64,000 nt of DNA from Pohlia nutans (GCA_022496805.1 CM040092.1:17192113-17256112); one strand, 5' to 3'. Positions 46,762 through 57,791 are shown, counted from the stretch's first letter. Notes: a model not told the origin generated them from the sequence alone. Numbers and translations are program-made.

Positions 46762-48287
46762 TCAAATTGATTCTCCATCAGATTCAATAGCACTCACATT
46801 GAAATATGAGAGCACTCGTGGATCATATAGTTGATGCAGTGTGGAAGAATTAGAGGAACTACCCGAGCTAGCATTGGCAAAGGCTGTTGCCAATGCTTCG
46901 GCGTATACTGGCAATCCTTGAGGAGAACTGTCAGGAGTGAGCAAAGTCTGGAACGCGCGTTTACGAATCAAATGGCGCCGTTTTATTGGAGACGGACTTG
47001 TCAAACTGCAAATAAGAGGACATCAAATATTACAAAACATCATGCACATGTAGATGTAATAACTTGTACTTGCAATTTGCATTACTTGACCAATGAAACT
47101 TACTCACATATTTTGTCAAAGGGCTCGTCAGGAAGCGTGTCTTCATCGTCATCATCGAGCTGGATTGGAGTGGTGGGAGGTGGAGTTGTACGAATTTGGG
47201 GAGCTACGAGTGGTTTTAAGACCTCGTTAAATAGCTTTGAATCACTTTCAAGAGCTACAATGTGACGATTGCAGGCCCTGGCTGCACGGATAGAAGCACC
47301 TTCACAACAGAGGATGGAATGTTTATTAGATTGAAGTTTGAGAATGAAATGAAATTGTACAATCCATAAAATTGCCATAAGAAATACCTGTGGAAGCAGT
47401 GAGGTCTGCCACGATACCATCCTTTGGAGTTAATCCGTGCACAAAAAGCTTCATGAGAACTTCAGACTTCTCTTTAGGACCACGCCATGGTCTGCCATTG
47501 TCCTTGCGCAACAGCTGTGACTCCAATGTAACAGAGTTGAAAAGGACGTCATCACAAGCCAAGTCTACCTGAGGAACTAATGGATCTTTTGCAATGCTGA
47601 GCGGAGGTGGCTGCATGGCCGCAATAGATGGAACATCACGGACCATAAGAACTGCCTTGAACTTCAATGTCTACAAAGAATATTTAATGTTAATATGCCG
47701 TAGCTCAAATACAAATAATAGTGCAATAGTAGAATGAAATAGAGGTAACCAAGAGAGTTGAAGAATCTTACATTTTTGGTGGGATAAAGAGGGTTTGCAA
47801 GATGAAGATAGTTGATTATAGTCCATTCATCCACAATCTTCATCTTGTAATTCTTGAAGTACGACATCAATTCCTTCCTCACAATGGGATTATCCGGATA
47901 GAAAAGTAGGAATGAACCATCATCATGAAGATAGGCATATGCAAATCCCATAGTTACCTTGAGAAAATTGTCAACGTACTCATTCCAATGTGAAATTTGA
48001 AAAGGAGGGTCAGAAACACCAGGGACCCTGAGCCCGTTTGGGTACTCTGCAATTAGCAAATCAATCCCTGGTTTCCGTAGAAGCTTACCATCAAAGTAGT
48101 ATTCCCTAGATGCACTAACCTGCATGAGAATGGAAATGATCTAGTATTAGACAAAGTGACAAACTAGAGGATAAAGAAGAACCTCAAGAAAACTAAAAAA
48201 AACCAGGAAAATGTAAGATGTAATCACCTTGGATAAAAACTGAATAATCTCACCCGCAAGTATGAGCTCAGAGTTCACCCCCAAACA
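46762..48287 (-). CDS. Permuted (class beta) DNA amino-methyltransferase-like protein
   Basis: Five exons on the minus strand: 48287-48228, 48119-47772, 47670-47388, 47299-47104, 47005-46762. All junctions are GT-AG with matching phases, giving 376 residues. Near residue 50, SDPPFQISHW followed by GSFLLFYPDNP resembles motif IV (DPPY/F) and the next strand of N6-adenine/N4-cytosine methyltransferases. Residues ~210-250 (RGPKEKSEVL, VADLTASTGASIRAA, HIVALESDS) resemble motif X, the AdoMet-binding motif I and the acidic motif II. Motif IV before motif I is the circularly permuted class beta order. The first Gly of motif I is replaced (ASTG), so activity is uncertain. The tail is Pro/Asp-rich (TTPPPTTPIQLDDDDED) and Ser-rich. 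Upstream coding is not certain; a 48-bp candidate first exon (49386-49339, MNEAGEMSERDLLPLK) is in phase but has a weak donor. Lies inside the MULE-like element. Confidence 0.65.
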
Positions 48288-48312
48288 CTAGCAAAAAAAG
48301 AGCACCAATCAA

Positions 48313-48595
48313 GTGCCGGTACCGGCAGTGCAGAATCAAGGGTTTAGAAATATCACGGAGGGGCGACCATTCCAGTGCCGGTACCGGCAATGCTTCAGCA
48401 AGGGAACTTGGAATATCACGGAGGGGCGACCATTCCAGTGCCGGTACCGGCAGTGCTTCAGCAAGGGGACTTGGAATATCACGGAGGGACGACCAGACCA
48501 GTGCCGATACCGGTAGTGCTTCAGCAAGGGAACTTGGAATATCACGGAGGGGCGACCAGACCAGTGCCGGTATCGGCAGTGAGGTAAGAGCATTT
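48313..48595. repeat. 63-bp minisatellite with GCCGGTACCGGC palindrome
   Basis: Five units starting 48313, 48375, 48438, 48501 and 48564 (period 62-63). Each carries GTGCCGGTACCGGCA or a one- or two-base variant, followed by TTCAGCAAGGGAACTTGG and ATATCACGGAGGGGCGACCA. It falls in the intron just upstream of the first confident methyltransferase exon. A degenerate extra unit lies at about 48886-48960. Frames through the array are not proteins. Confidence 0.85.
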
Positions 48596-48959
48596 TATGA
48601 TTAGATATTCACAAGCATGCTTACACTACCATGATTAGATATTCACAAGTTTCTGTTTGAAATAATAAGCAATTATTAGGAGCACAACCCCAAGCACAAC
48701 TTGTGCTTATTTGTGCATTCAAATTCAAAGACATGTGACTTAGAATACGTTCAAGAGAACTTACTGAATGAATCAAATTCAAAGACAATCTCAATACTGT
48801 TTTGAAGACTTCATTTTTATTGAGTTATAAATCTACTTTTTCAAATTATTTTCTAGCTACATCTACGAATATTGAAACAAAGGAACTTGGCAGGTGATAG
48901 AGGGGCGACCAGACCAGTGCCGGTACAGACAGTGCTTCATCAAGGGTTCAGGAATATCA

Positions 48960-49160
48960 TGCGGCAGTACTCATGCGGCAGTACGCATGCACGATTCAAG
49001 ATCGTGCGACAGTATTCAAGATTCGAGATTCATGATTCAAGATCGTGCGGCAGTATTCAAGATTCAAGCAAATTCAAGATTCGAGATTCATGATTCAAGA
49101 TCGTGCGGCAGTATTCAAGATTCAAGCAAATTCAAGATTCGAGATTCGAGCAAATTGAGC
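48960..49160. repeat. Irregular ATTCAAGATTCGAG repeat tract
   Basis: Units containing GTGCGGCAGTATTCAAG recur at 49002, 49043 and 49101 (spacing 41 and 58), with many short ATTCAAGA repeats between them. Probably a replication-slippage product; no gene. Confidence 0.6.
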
Positions 49161-50577
49161 TGACTTAGACAAGATTTGAGGAGCGAGAATCCCGGATCTA
49201 AGAAGGCAAACTCTCGGATTGAGTCGCAGTGAATTTGAGGTCTGAATTCGAGGCATACTCCGCTCCTAAAATCAACTGCAGACCTAAACTCCTAAAATAG
49301 AAAGGAAAGGAACGGAAAGCAATGAAATCCAACCGGACCTTCAGGGGAAGAAGGTCGCGCTCGCTCATCTCCCCTGCCTCATTCATTTTGCCACCAATGC
49401 TACAGCCTATATTCACATTCACAAACAAACAACAAAAGTGAGCCACAAGCATCAGTGAGCCGCATCAGAAATCGCTTCTGCACGATCTCCATCCAACCTC
49501 ATCACATTCCATGAAATCGCCTAAAACCGCAAATGCACAAACCGGATTCAAATTTGAAACCACCAGCCTGGGCAAGAATAAAAACGAAATGGAGGACCAC
49601 TTCAGAATCAAGTGCCGGTACCGGCAGTACCCTGGCAACGTATCAACTGACAAGCGAGAACTGCAAGAGACAACTAGAACTGAGTAAAGTCAACACTTCT
49701 GTGTACATTCCGTGTACATGTGCGAAAGAGTCAACACTGCCGTGTACATGTGCGAAATAGTCGGTTTTAATAATGCTTCCTTCACAACCAACGTCACGTG
49801 CCAATGCTTGGAAAATGTTTCGCAAACCACTGGGGATACTGAACCTATATTGGGGATGATCGTGATGTTGATGATCGGTATATTAGGACTCATAGTTTGA
49901 AATTTCAAAAATTTGGGTTAAATAAAAGTAAAGGAAAAGTCACCGTCAAGCCAACTTGACTTTCTCTACCCCAATCAGCCTAAAAACACAGAAGACAGCT
50001 ACGTTGATTTCTTCTGTTTCTCTGGACAAACGAAAGCAAACTTTCATTGCAAGGAACGACAAAGAGAAGAATAATTTTGAATTCCATCCCTTTTATGAGC
50101 TAGGGAGAGCGTGCCACAGTTGCCTTTAAGGTGGTTACCCCATTTCCAACTGAATAAGAAATACGGATATGAGACATTGATATTATTTAGTATTTTTTTT
50201 TAAGAGTTAGGCAAGAAGAAATAGATTTCAACACAAGTTGAAACATAATTTTTGGATGAAGAATGAATTAGTTATAAATTTCCAAAGTTGAAGCATGCAT
50301 GACACATCCCAGTCACGGCACATAGGTAGAGTTGTTTCTGTCTAAAGAAAATTTGTATTGCACACACTAAAGATGCTTAAACCAACAACAACAAATTCAT
50401 AACCACACTTACATATACTAGAACTAGCAAGAGAGAACCCATTATCAAAAGTCATGCCTGCCTGCATGCCTCGATTTTAATGAGATATTGGGCTCTGAAT
50501 TTGAAACATTCTATTTACAAAAGATGTCAAGTATACGCCAGGGTAATGCTAGCCAAGCTAATTCTAATGAGATTGAA

Positions 50578-50900
50578 CACAAGGGAACCCAAAATCGCAG
50601 TGCCGGTACCGGCAATGCAAAATCACAAGCAAAACTTAGAACACAAGGGAACCCAAAATCGCAGTGCCGGTACCGGCAGTGCAAAATCACATGTAAAACT
50701 TAGAACACAAGGGAACCCAAAATCGCAGTGCCGGTACCGGCAATGCAAAATCACAAGCAAAACTTAGAACACAAGGGAACCCAAAATCGCAGTGCCGGTA
50801 CCGACAGTGCAAAATCACATGCAAAACTTAGAACACAAGGGAACCCAAAATCGCAGTGCCGGTACCGGCAGTGCAAAATCACAAGCAAAACTTGAATACA
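50578..50900. repeat. 64-bp minisatellite with GCCGGTACCGGC palindrome
   Basis: Five units with GTGCCGGTACCGGCA (fourth unit ACCGACA) starting at 50600, 50664, 50728, 50792 and 50856, an exact 64-bp period. The unit also contains ACACAAGGGAACCCAAAATC. Apart from the palindrome and a CAAGGGAAC block it is unrelated to the 63-bp array 2 kb away. Confidence 0.9.
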
Positions 50901-50913
50901 AGGGGACCCAAAT

Positions 50914-51283
50914 ATGACGAGATTGAGAATTCTCAAGTTCGATTCTGCTGAAGTTTCTTTTCAGTGTAGCGACTGCAATTTTTGGAATCTCGGAGCGTGT
51001 AATATACCGTTGGAAAGGTCTTGAGAATACCTTTCCAATGGTATACTATGCGCCCTTGAAATTGTCGAAAAAGGACTGCCGGTACCGGCAGTCGTTTTTG
51101 GGGTCTTGAAGCGGCCATGACGAGATTGAGATTTTCTGAAGTTTGATTCTGCTGAAGTTTCTTTTCGGTGTAGCGACTGCAATTTTTGGAATCTCGGAGC
51201 GTGTAATATACCGTTGGAAAGGTCTTGAGAATACCTTTCCAATGGTATATTACGCGCCCTTGAAATTGTGAAAAAAGGACTGT
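50914..51283. repeat. Duplicated ~165-bp hairpin unit around a 20-bp palindrome
   Basis: Two direct copies (50914-51078 and 51117-51283) each contain a hairpin. In the second copy, 21-base arms (51203-51223 and 51233-51253) pair with one mismatch around a 9-base loop. Between the copies sits the perfect 20-bp palindrome GACTGCCGGTACCGGCAGTC (51074-51093). The second copy runs directly into the transposase-like coding sequence. Confidence 0.8.
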
Positions 51284-53141
51284 GGAGATGCATCAATCCC
51301 AATGCCGAATAAAGAAGGAACTTGTCTCTTCCATTGGGTGCAATCATTGGAGATGTACACGAAGGCTGACATCAGAGCTGACCTCCAAGACCCCACATCG
51401 CATGCTCTGCAAGCAATACAAGAACGCCTCAACGCAATCGGATGCAGATTCCAGGTACTTGGCTATCCGAGCTTGGTGGCTGTCCTCAGGAGCTACAACA
51501 GAAGATGGATTGAGACGTTTCGACCTATGGCTTGCCTTCTAGCATTTTCGATACCGCCAATGGGGAGGCTTCATGCAGCTGGTGAGCTCCTAAACCCTAA
51601 ATCTGAAACCCTAAGTCTCTGCCATTGCTTATTTTCCTCTCTTCACCTACAAATTCTAAAGGTGCACTGCTTTCTATATACCAGGACCTCACTAAGGACG
51701 AGTTGGCTGAAATGTCCTCTTACAACTTAGCGGAAAGTATCCACAACAAATGGAAACAACAGTCCGGTGATCGAGGGTCAGACTTTTTGTCGCTACTGTG
51801 GATGATTTCGTCCGATCCTTCATGCAGAGCGTCGCCTACTACCAATACCTCAAGGGGGATAGAGCTGGATCCGGCCCTACCAAAGAAGAACTGAAACTTC
51901 GGATTGCACATAAGTCCAAAGAGCGCACGGGGAATTCAAAATCCCTACACGAAGCATTAGCGAAAATGCAGGGTGTTGAGGAGTTCTGCACTCGAACGCC
52001 TCAACTCGAAGGAGAGGAAGTCTTCTTGTCGTTGAAGCGGAAAGCAGACGTTCCCATCGGCTTGGAGTTTGACTCTCACCGACCTGATACGATCAGCATC
52101 TCGCGTCCTCGAGTCCAGACCAGGTCTGCAGGGAACAACGTCCTAAACCTCAATGCTTCTCCTGTAGAGCTGGCAGACTCTCCCCAAGCATTAGAGAAAT
52201 TAGATGTGCCAGTGCAGGTACCAGAGCCCAACCCAGCGGCAGCCCTAAACCACGTTATTTCCGTGCAAGAAACGGCTTGTGACGAGAGTCAGTGGCACAT
52301 AGCTAGGCTGCCAAAAACATCTGCGAAGGCTTGTTTCGCGGAGCAAGCTGTCACTAAGAAGAAGTGCATCGCTCGAATCGTACAAGACGAAAAATCTACC
52401 GCTGCTCCTACGTACACAGGCTTGATGGACAACTACAAGAAAAATCGCAAGGACCGCATGCAATTTTTCTTCTGCAACAACGACATTGAGAGGTGTGTTA
52501 AAGGAACCCGCAGAAAGTGGGTTATGTCCCGCCCGGAGGTCCCCGAGATCTGGCCCGTCAAGAACGGCACTAACCTAATACGCAAGGAGATACTTGCCTT
52601 AGAGAATGCTCGCTTTCGACTTCCACAGTGGGAGGTCATATCGCCGCGAACGCTCTTCCAAGACCACCCTCTCCCCGTTGACTTGTCATCCTATGCAACT
52701 CCAACATTCCCTGATGAAGTTCCCAAGCGACGGCACGGCAAAAATGTCCGCCGCAACAAGAAGAGCCCATCTATCAAGCAAGCCAACAACTGTGCCAGTG
52801 CTGGAGCATACAAAGGTCGCATAAGGAAGGTGGACATGGTTCCAGTCTCTGCCCTAGGTTGCATCGTCACGATGGATTCGGGCACACCTTCGACAATTCA
52901 GCAGTACCATCTCATAATTTCCCAGTTTCCAAACTGCTCCTGCCTTTATTTCAAGGAGATGCTGACTAAGGCAAAGGGAGCCCGCAGTCAATGGGCTCAC
53001 TGCAAACATTTGTATTTTGTCTTCACGGTCATTTGTGGGTTTGATGCTGATGTAGATACCTTCATACATGCACCCACTCTTAGCTTCAACGAAGTTAAGC
53101 TAGTTCTTCAGAGTGGATTGTTGACTCATCCAACATCTTAG
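51272..53141 (+). pseudogene. MULE-type transposase remnant with SWIM zinc finger
   Basis: Would be the C-terminal half of a Mutator-like transposase. The first frame reads IPMPNKEGTCLFHWVQSLEM (a C-x2-H motif as in MULE catalytic domains). A shift at the CCCC run 51391-51394 leads into HRMLCKQYKNAS, RYLAIRAWWLSSGATTEDGL and FDLWLAF. An intron (51582-51684, CTG/GTGAGC...ACCAG) joins LTKDELAEMSSYNLAESIHN. A second shift at the T5 run 51784-51788 leads to the long final frame ending at 53141. That frame has the SWIM signature C-x-C (52935-52943) and C-x-H (53001-53009), and a basic stretch PKRRHGKNVRRNKKS. The in-frame stop at 51269 and the repeats upstream show that the D-D part of the DDE triad is missing here. 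Both shifts lie in homopolymers, so sequencing error is possible. Confidence 0.7.
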
Positions 53142-53689
53142 GGTACTTCAATGTTTCTAGTTCTATTTTTGACATGTTCACTCTTCAAATTAATGAAATT
53201 GTAGTGAGACTAAAAGGGCCACTACTGCAGTTTTCAAAATCATATTCTATTCTTTACCCTAAACTTTGGAATTTCTTCTATTTTGTACCCTTAACCGTAG
53301 CTGGTCTATATCATCAATTTGCTACTCAGTTCAAATAATATTGATGTAGAAAATCTATGCCTAAACCTTCTGATTGGTCCATAACAAGGGTGTAATAAAT
53401 TAAATTTTCATTTTACCCTAAAACCGCGGAATTGGGTCCAATTACCACGGTTTTAGGCACAAAGTGTGCCTTTCATGTGCCTTGTACATTTTCCACCAAC
53501 CCAATTCCACGGTTATAGGTACCAAATATTCCACGGCCATAGGTCCAAAATTTTACTAAAAATAACCGAATATTCGAATATTTGCTAAATATAGTATCGT
53601 TGACCACGGTTGACCTGAAATTCTTGCTCGTAATCTCACATTTCTCCGCTCATTGCTCCCCGCTCCCCGCGCGCATACTATCCTCGTTC

Positions 53690-53699
53690 GGTTCAGTGG
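53690..53699. other. 10-bp target-site duplication, right copy
   Basis: GGTTCAGTGG, identical to 46046-46055; resumes segment B sequence directly. Confidence 0.85.
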
Positions 53700-53737
53700 T
53701 TCAATGTTATTACAAAATGGATGCAACACCAAATTAA

Positions 53738-54277
53738 CCCTTTGATGCGCCAGCGTCCATATTTTGGACGCTGGATGATTTCCGATGCGTCCCTTCACCA
53801 CATGCGGTGATGTTTTTCATCAATCCAAAATTCTCTTGATTCTTGTGCTAGTTGACTACCATTTGTACGGTATGGATATTCAAAATAAGATAATGGGAAT
53901 TTTTGAAAAATTAAAAAAGTGGTTTATGTCAAGTTTCAATCTTAGTTCAAAAAGTGAGACTGTAAACATGATTTTCCATAATAACTAGAATCAAATAATG
54001 GAAACCATACCATCTTGTAGTGTATGTTATTCCAATTTCATTATAATCTTTAAAAATTTATTTGTGTTAATTTTGGATTTTTAATTGAATTTCAAGAGAA
54101 AACCTTGGAAAATTAATTAAAAAATGTTAATAATAAATATGACAAACCCAACCGTACAGATGTGATATTCACATTGACATTTACAACTTTGCTTTGTACA
54201 TCAACTCCATTTTTGTTTTTCATCAACCATTTTATATCGAGTCTTTGAAAACAATGTTGAATCGGGACCTTAAAGGG
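53738..54277. mobile_element. piggyBac-like MITE in segment B
   Basis: TTAA at 53734-53737 and 54278-54281. Inverted counterpart of 39941-40480 with the same 540-bp length and the same flanks. Confidence 0.65.
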
Positions 54278-54635
54278 TTAATGTAAAGGGTTTGCTCTGG
54301 CCCTCAACCCCTCAAGCATGGGTTTGCTCTGGCCCCTCAAGAACTGGAGCATGTCGCATAATTTAATTACTTGAATTACTTGATCATGGGGCTTACTTGA
54401 TCACGGGGCTTAATAAATTACTTCATCTTAATTTACTTGATCATAGGCCTTTAACTTCAATCGACTTAATCATGCTCTCCATGGTTCCCTGACATTCCCT
54501 AACAAGCTGACCCGTCAGACCTGCCACTTCAAGGCAACTCGTCCCCCTCTAATCTCGTCGTAAGATCTTGGCCGTCCCTGCAATCGACGGCCCTCAAGCC
54601 CTCAGCCCTTGCTCAAACTCAACATTGCCTCGTTG

Positions 54636-56096
54636 CTTGGATAGCCCTTGGGGAGCTGCAACAACCAGCAAGCAACTCTGTGATGGCGACGAGATACTTT
54701 GTCAGTCCCTTGTGGTGTGAAGGGAGTAAGTGGTTTGGTTTTATCCTGACTCGGTTGGTGTGTGTGAACGGTAGACACTTTTTCGTCGATCTTCTGTCGA
54801 CGATCGCTTTGGTTGGGACGAACGAAGATTTGTGTCGTTTTGTACAGTACAGTCGGAACTCGTTATTATCACACGTTTCGGTTTCTCAAAAAAATATTTG
54901 CTACCGGTATTTGCTATTTGCTCCATAATATGACACTCCATAGTACGATGATATTATTGTTTCAAGCAATACATGCGACAATCATTTTTATGACTAATCT
55001 ATGTCTATCATTTTGAAGTTAGGATTTCCCAAACATCAATGTCATATTAGATAGGGATAATTGTATTTTGTCTTATTTTAGGTAGTATAGATTATATCCT
55101 TAATAGGGCTATGCACTTTTTGTCGTTCTCATGACATGGGACCTTAAACAAATGTACGCAAGTGAAAACTGGAAATTGGAATGTCCATTGTGTATACATG
55201 TGATTGTACACTTTCCACACGGCACCAAAGGGTGATATAAAAGAGTTCTGAGTGGAACCCCGCATCGGCTGTGATGCTCAGGGTGATGCTCAAGGCTGAT
55301 GCCCCTTGCAGTGTGAACGGAGTTAGTTTCTTCAAAACCGGTTGGCTCATGTGAATGGTCAAGCAGTCGTCAGTTTGTGAATGAATTTGATCAAAAGGGT
55401 CTGTTTAGTCTTGGAGGCAAGGCTGATGGCCGGTTCACACCGGCCACGTGTGGTAGGATGTGCATGCGTTAAGGGAAGTAGCTTGGCAAAATCAATTTTA
55501 TTTAAATCTCTACAGAAAGTGAAGCAACTAAAAAAAAATTGGAAAAATTAGAAATTTGTAATAGGGAAGTGCGTGCATTCAATGGTCAACAGTGCTCACA
55601 TTTATAGAAGACAAGCTTCAACAGTGCACAAATTATATTTTAGTGTATATGATTTTATCTACATGAGGAACGCAAGTACAGCTGGGGGCTGGTGTGAATG
55701 GTGTGAATGGCCCATGAGAGCTACATTCCATGGGTGAAGTTTTTAGGGGACTTTGGGGGACCAAGTTCAATATTTCAAGAGAGCTTTTGAGAAAAAAACA
55801 AAGTGAAGGAGAAGTTGTCATGAATTATGGAGGGTTCTCAAACTTAAAACTTCATGGCAACTTCTTCTTAACCAATCAAATTTGTTCATAAATGTTTCAC
55901 CCTAACCAATCAAAACGTCACTTATGCAAGTTCATGGAATTATGCACTACTTCATGACCGGGTATGAGACGAAATGTAATACCACTTTCTCTTGCCTACT
56001 TCCATAAACAACTTCTCAAACCTGTGGAAGTCGTTTCTAAGGTTCAACTTCCATGAGTGAAGTTTCTCACTAAAGACAAGTTATATTCTTAATGTT
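54636..56096. other. Non-coding DNA, no gene recognised
   Basis: Scattered short frames (54680-54928, 55144-55362) without domains. More balanced composition near 54650-54850 and 55240-55450, but no splice-consistent coding structure that I could support. Confidence 0.4.
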
Positions 56097-56196
56097 CAAC
56101 TTTTATTCATACATCAAGTTCCCTCTTAGTTGCATTTTATAATGCATCTTTGCAATACTGCCCAGTTTGGAGAGGACTAAAGGCATTTAAGGGTTA
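56097..56196. mobile_element. Truncated right end of a piggyBac-like MITE
   Basis: Matches the last ~110 bases of 40793-41362 (AACTTTTATTCATA... ATGCATCTTTGCAA ... GGCATTTAAGGGTTAA). The left part is missing. Confidence 0.6.
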
Positions 56197-56199
56197 AGC

Positions 56200-57485
56200 T
56201 ACTTTGATTGGATTTTTTTGACAATTGAATTGGGACTGTTTTTGGCTATTTGAAAAATAAGAATAATGAAAAAAAAAGCTTCTATTAAAAGAGAATTACA
56301 TATTCAACTTCGAAAGTGAAAGTTAGTCATTCCCCATTTGTACATTATAGGCGATTTTCTCTACATAAAAAGCTTTATGAATTGCATCCAAAATGACTCA
56401 ATTCCACTCACTTGTAGAAGTCTTATGATCGAATGACAAATGATCGGTTTTAGGTTCCTTGGAGATTACAAGTGGTTGGATTTAGATTCCTAGCCATGAG
56501 CGAGGCCATGAGTACGAGTGGTTGTATCTAGGTTCCTTGGGTGGCTGTAGTTGGAGGCACCATAGGGCCAAAATGGTGGGTAGGTGGTTTTAGGTATTTC
56601 CACCTTACATTTTGTAAAACAAAACAAAACTCATTAGTACAGGCATTATATGCTGTAAATCCCATTTATGATTCCATTCATATATCAAATTTTTCATTTT
56701 TAATTGCATCTACAATGTGGACCTAAGTTCAATGTGGACCACTATTTGTGTGAAAATATTGTAAAATTATTTTTGGAATTGCCCAATGTTCTTTATTCTA
56801 AAATAGAAACTTTGGCTCGTAGGGCCAACGTGAATGAAGAGTCTGTTGGGGGAAGTGTTACCAGTTTGGTCACCAGGACCAAGATAGCGAGTGCTACCTA
56901 ATACTATATACAACATGGATACTTGGTCTAAATGTATGGGTTTATTTGAACTTTCTTATCAAATCAAATTTCGACAATTTAGAAGAACATGTAAAAATTA
57001 CACTTAATATTTTAACTTGATTTGAGGCCCAAACCACATAATTGAAAAGAAAGACATCGATTTGTTTTTACAAGCATCGTCATACCATATGAGAAGATAA
57101 CAAACATTTGTTCAACAATGACGTTTTAGGTTTTTCTCAATTTCAAAAATTATATGTGACACCTTTAGGTTGACGTGTCAAAGGAAATTTGTGAAATGCC
57201 GGTACTTTGACACTAGAGCTAACCAAAAAGAGTGTCTCAAAGTGGAAACTCTTGTTGAACTCACCTTAAACTCGTTTTGAGTTTAAAAAGACAACAAAAC
57301 TAGTTTACGATGAGTTGAAGATTAATTTAAAGCAAGACCACGGGGTATGGAACCCATGACCTCCCCATGCTAGAAGAGAGTTCCCACAAGTTCCCCAAAC
57401 TTGCGGGACTATTCATGAAGGAACCAAGAGACTATTCATGAACAATGCTTGTCAGAATCTATTATTATTGAGACGGAGACTCACC
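56200..57485. other. AT-rich non-coding DNA
   Basis: No gene recognised. A short imperfect duplication of GGTTCCTTGG-containing sequence near 56450-56545. Confidence 0.4.
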
Positions 57486-57488
57486 TTA

Positions 57489-57791
57489 GAGCATTCCCAC
57501 CCATGCACGCTAAGACTAACTCGCTGAAATTATTCATCTACATTTGAAGAGCCCTTGCACCTACACTCCCCCACCCATACACGCCCCTCACATATAAAAA
57601 GTGCACATCAAATAATTAATGGACCAATCACAAGTAGAATGTGAGGATATAGTCAACCAAATAGTGATTTGAAGGCTCATTTTCTAACACGCTAGGATTG
57701 AGACTCAAGAGATATTTTTGAAGGGCCCTTGGCACTTTTCATCTACTTCTTGAGTGTGAGGGACTCTGGGAGGGCATGGGTGGCCACGCTC
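57489..57791. mobile_element. Tourist-like MITE, second copy, TTA duplication
   Basis: GAGCATTCCCACCCATGCAC at left, GGCCACGCTC at right, TTA on both sides (57486-57488, 57792-57794). 303 bp and alignable throughout with 39538-39839 (for example ATTATTCATCTA, GAAGAGCCCTTG, CCAATCACAAGTAGAATGT). Confidence 0.85.

Larger units (their letters stand above)
46056..53689. mobile_element. Mutator-like composite element with methyltransferase-like gene
   Basis: A 7634-bp insertion with a 10-bp target duplication and a clean empty site in segment A. The left end (GGGAAATGCTAGTATGTGAG) and the right end read inwards (GAACGAGGATAGTATGCGCG) match at 28 of the first 44 positions, mostly differing by A/G changes. 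They share TAGTATG and a run of GAGC blocks. A 9-11 bp duplication, long degenerate inverted ends and a SWIM-domain transposase remnant are Mutator (MULE) features. Cargo: a minus-strand methyltransferase-like gene and a plus-strand transposase remnant, plus four minisatellite tracts. The transposase lacks its N-terminal half, so this copy is probably non-autonomous. Confidence 0.8.
43939..54635 (+). repeat. Segment B of the large inverted duplication
   Basis: Homologous to segment A in opposite orientation: 43939-44118, then a CACTA-like insertion, 45801-46055, then the MULE-like insertion, and 53690-54635. The shared parts include the TTAA MITE at 53738-54277. Homology with A ends near 54635 (GCCTCGT). 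Confidence 0.8.

Noticed and set aside
48313..48593. Open frames through the 63-bp array (both strands), possible repeat protein
   Set aside because: Period divisible by three and no stops in the unit keep several frames open at once; there is no start context or splice structure.
49533..49900. Small plus-strand frames with Cys- and hydrophobic-rich segments (possible N-terminal transposase exons)
   Set aside because: No MULE motif, no conserved splice pairing to 51272, and they overlap the palindrome at 49612.
48313..50900. CRISPR-like array (regular palindromic repeats)
   Set aside because: The whole 63-64 bp unit is repeated, with no unique spacers, no cas genes and a eukaryotic context.
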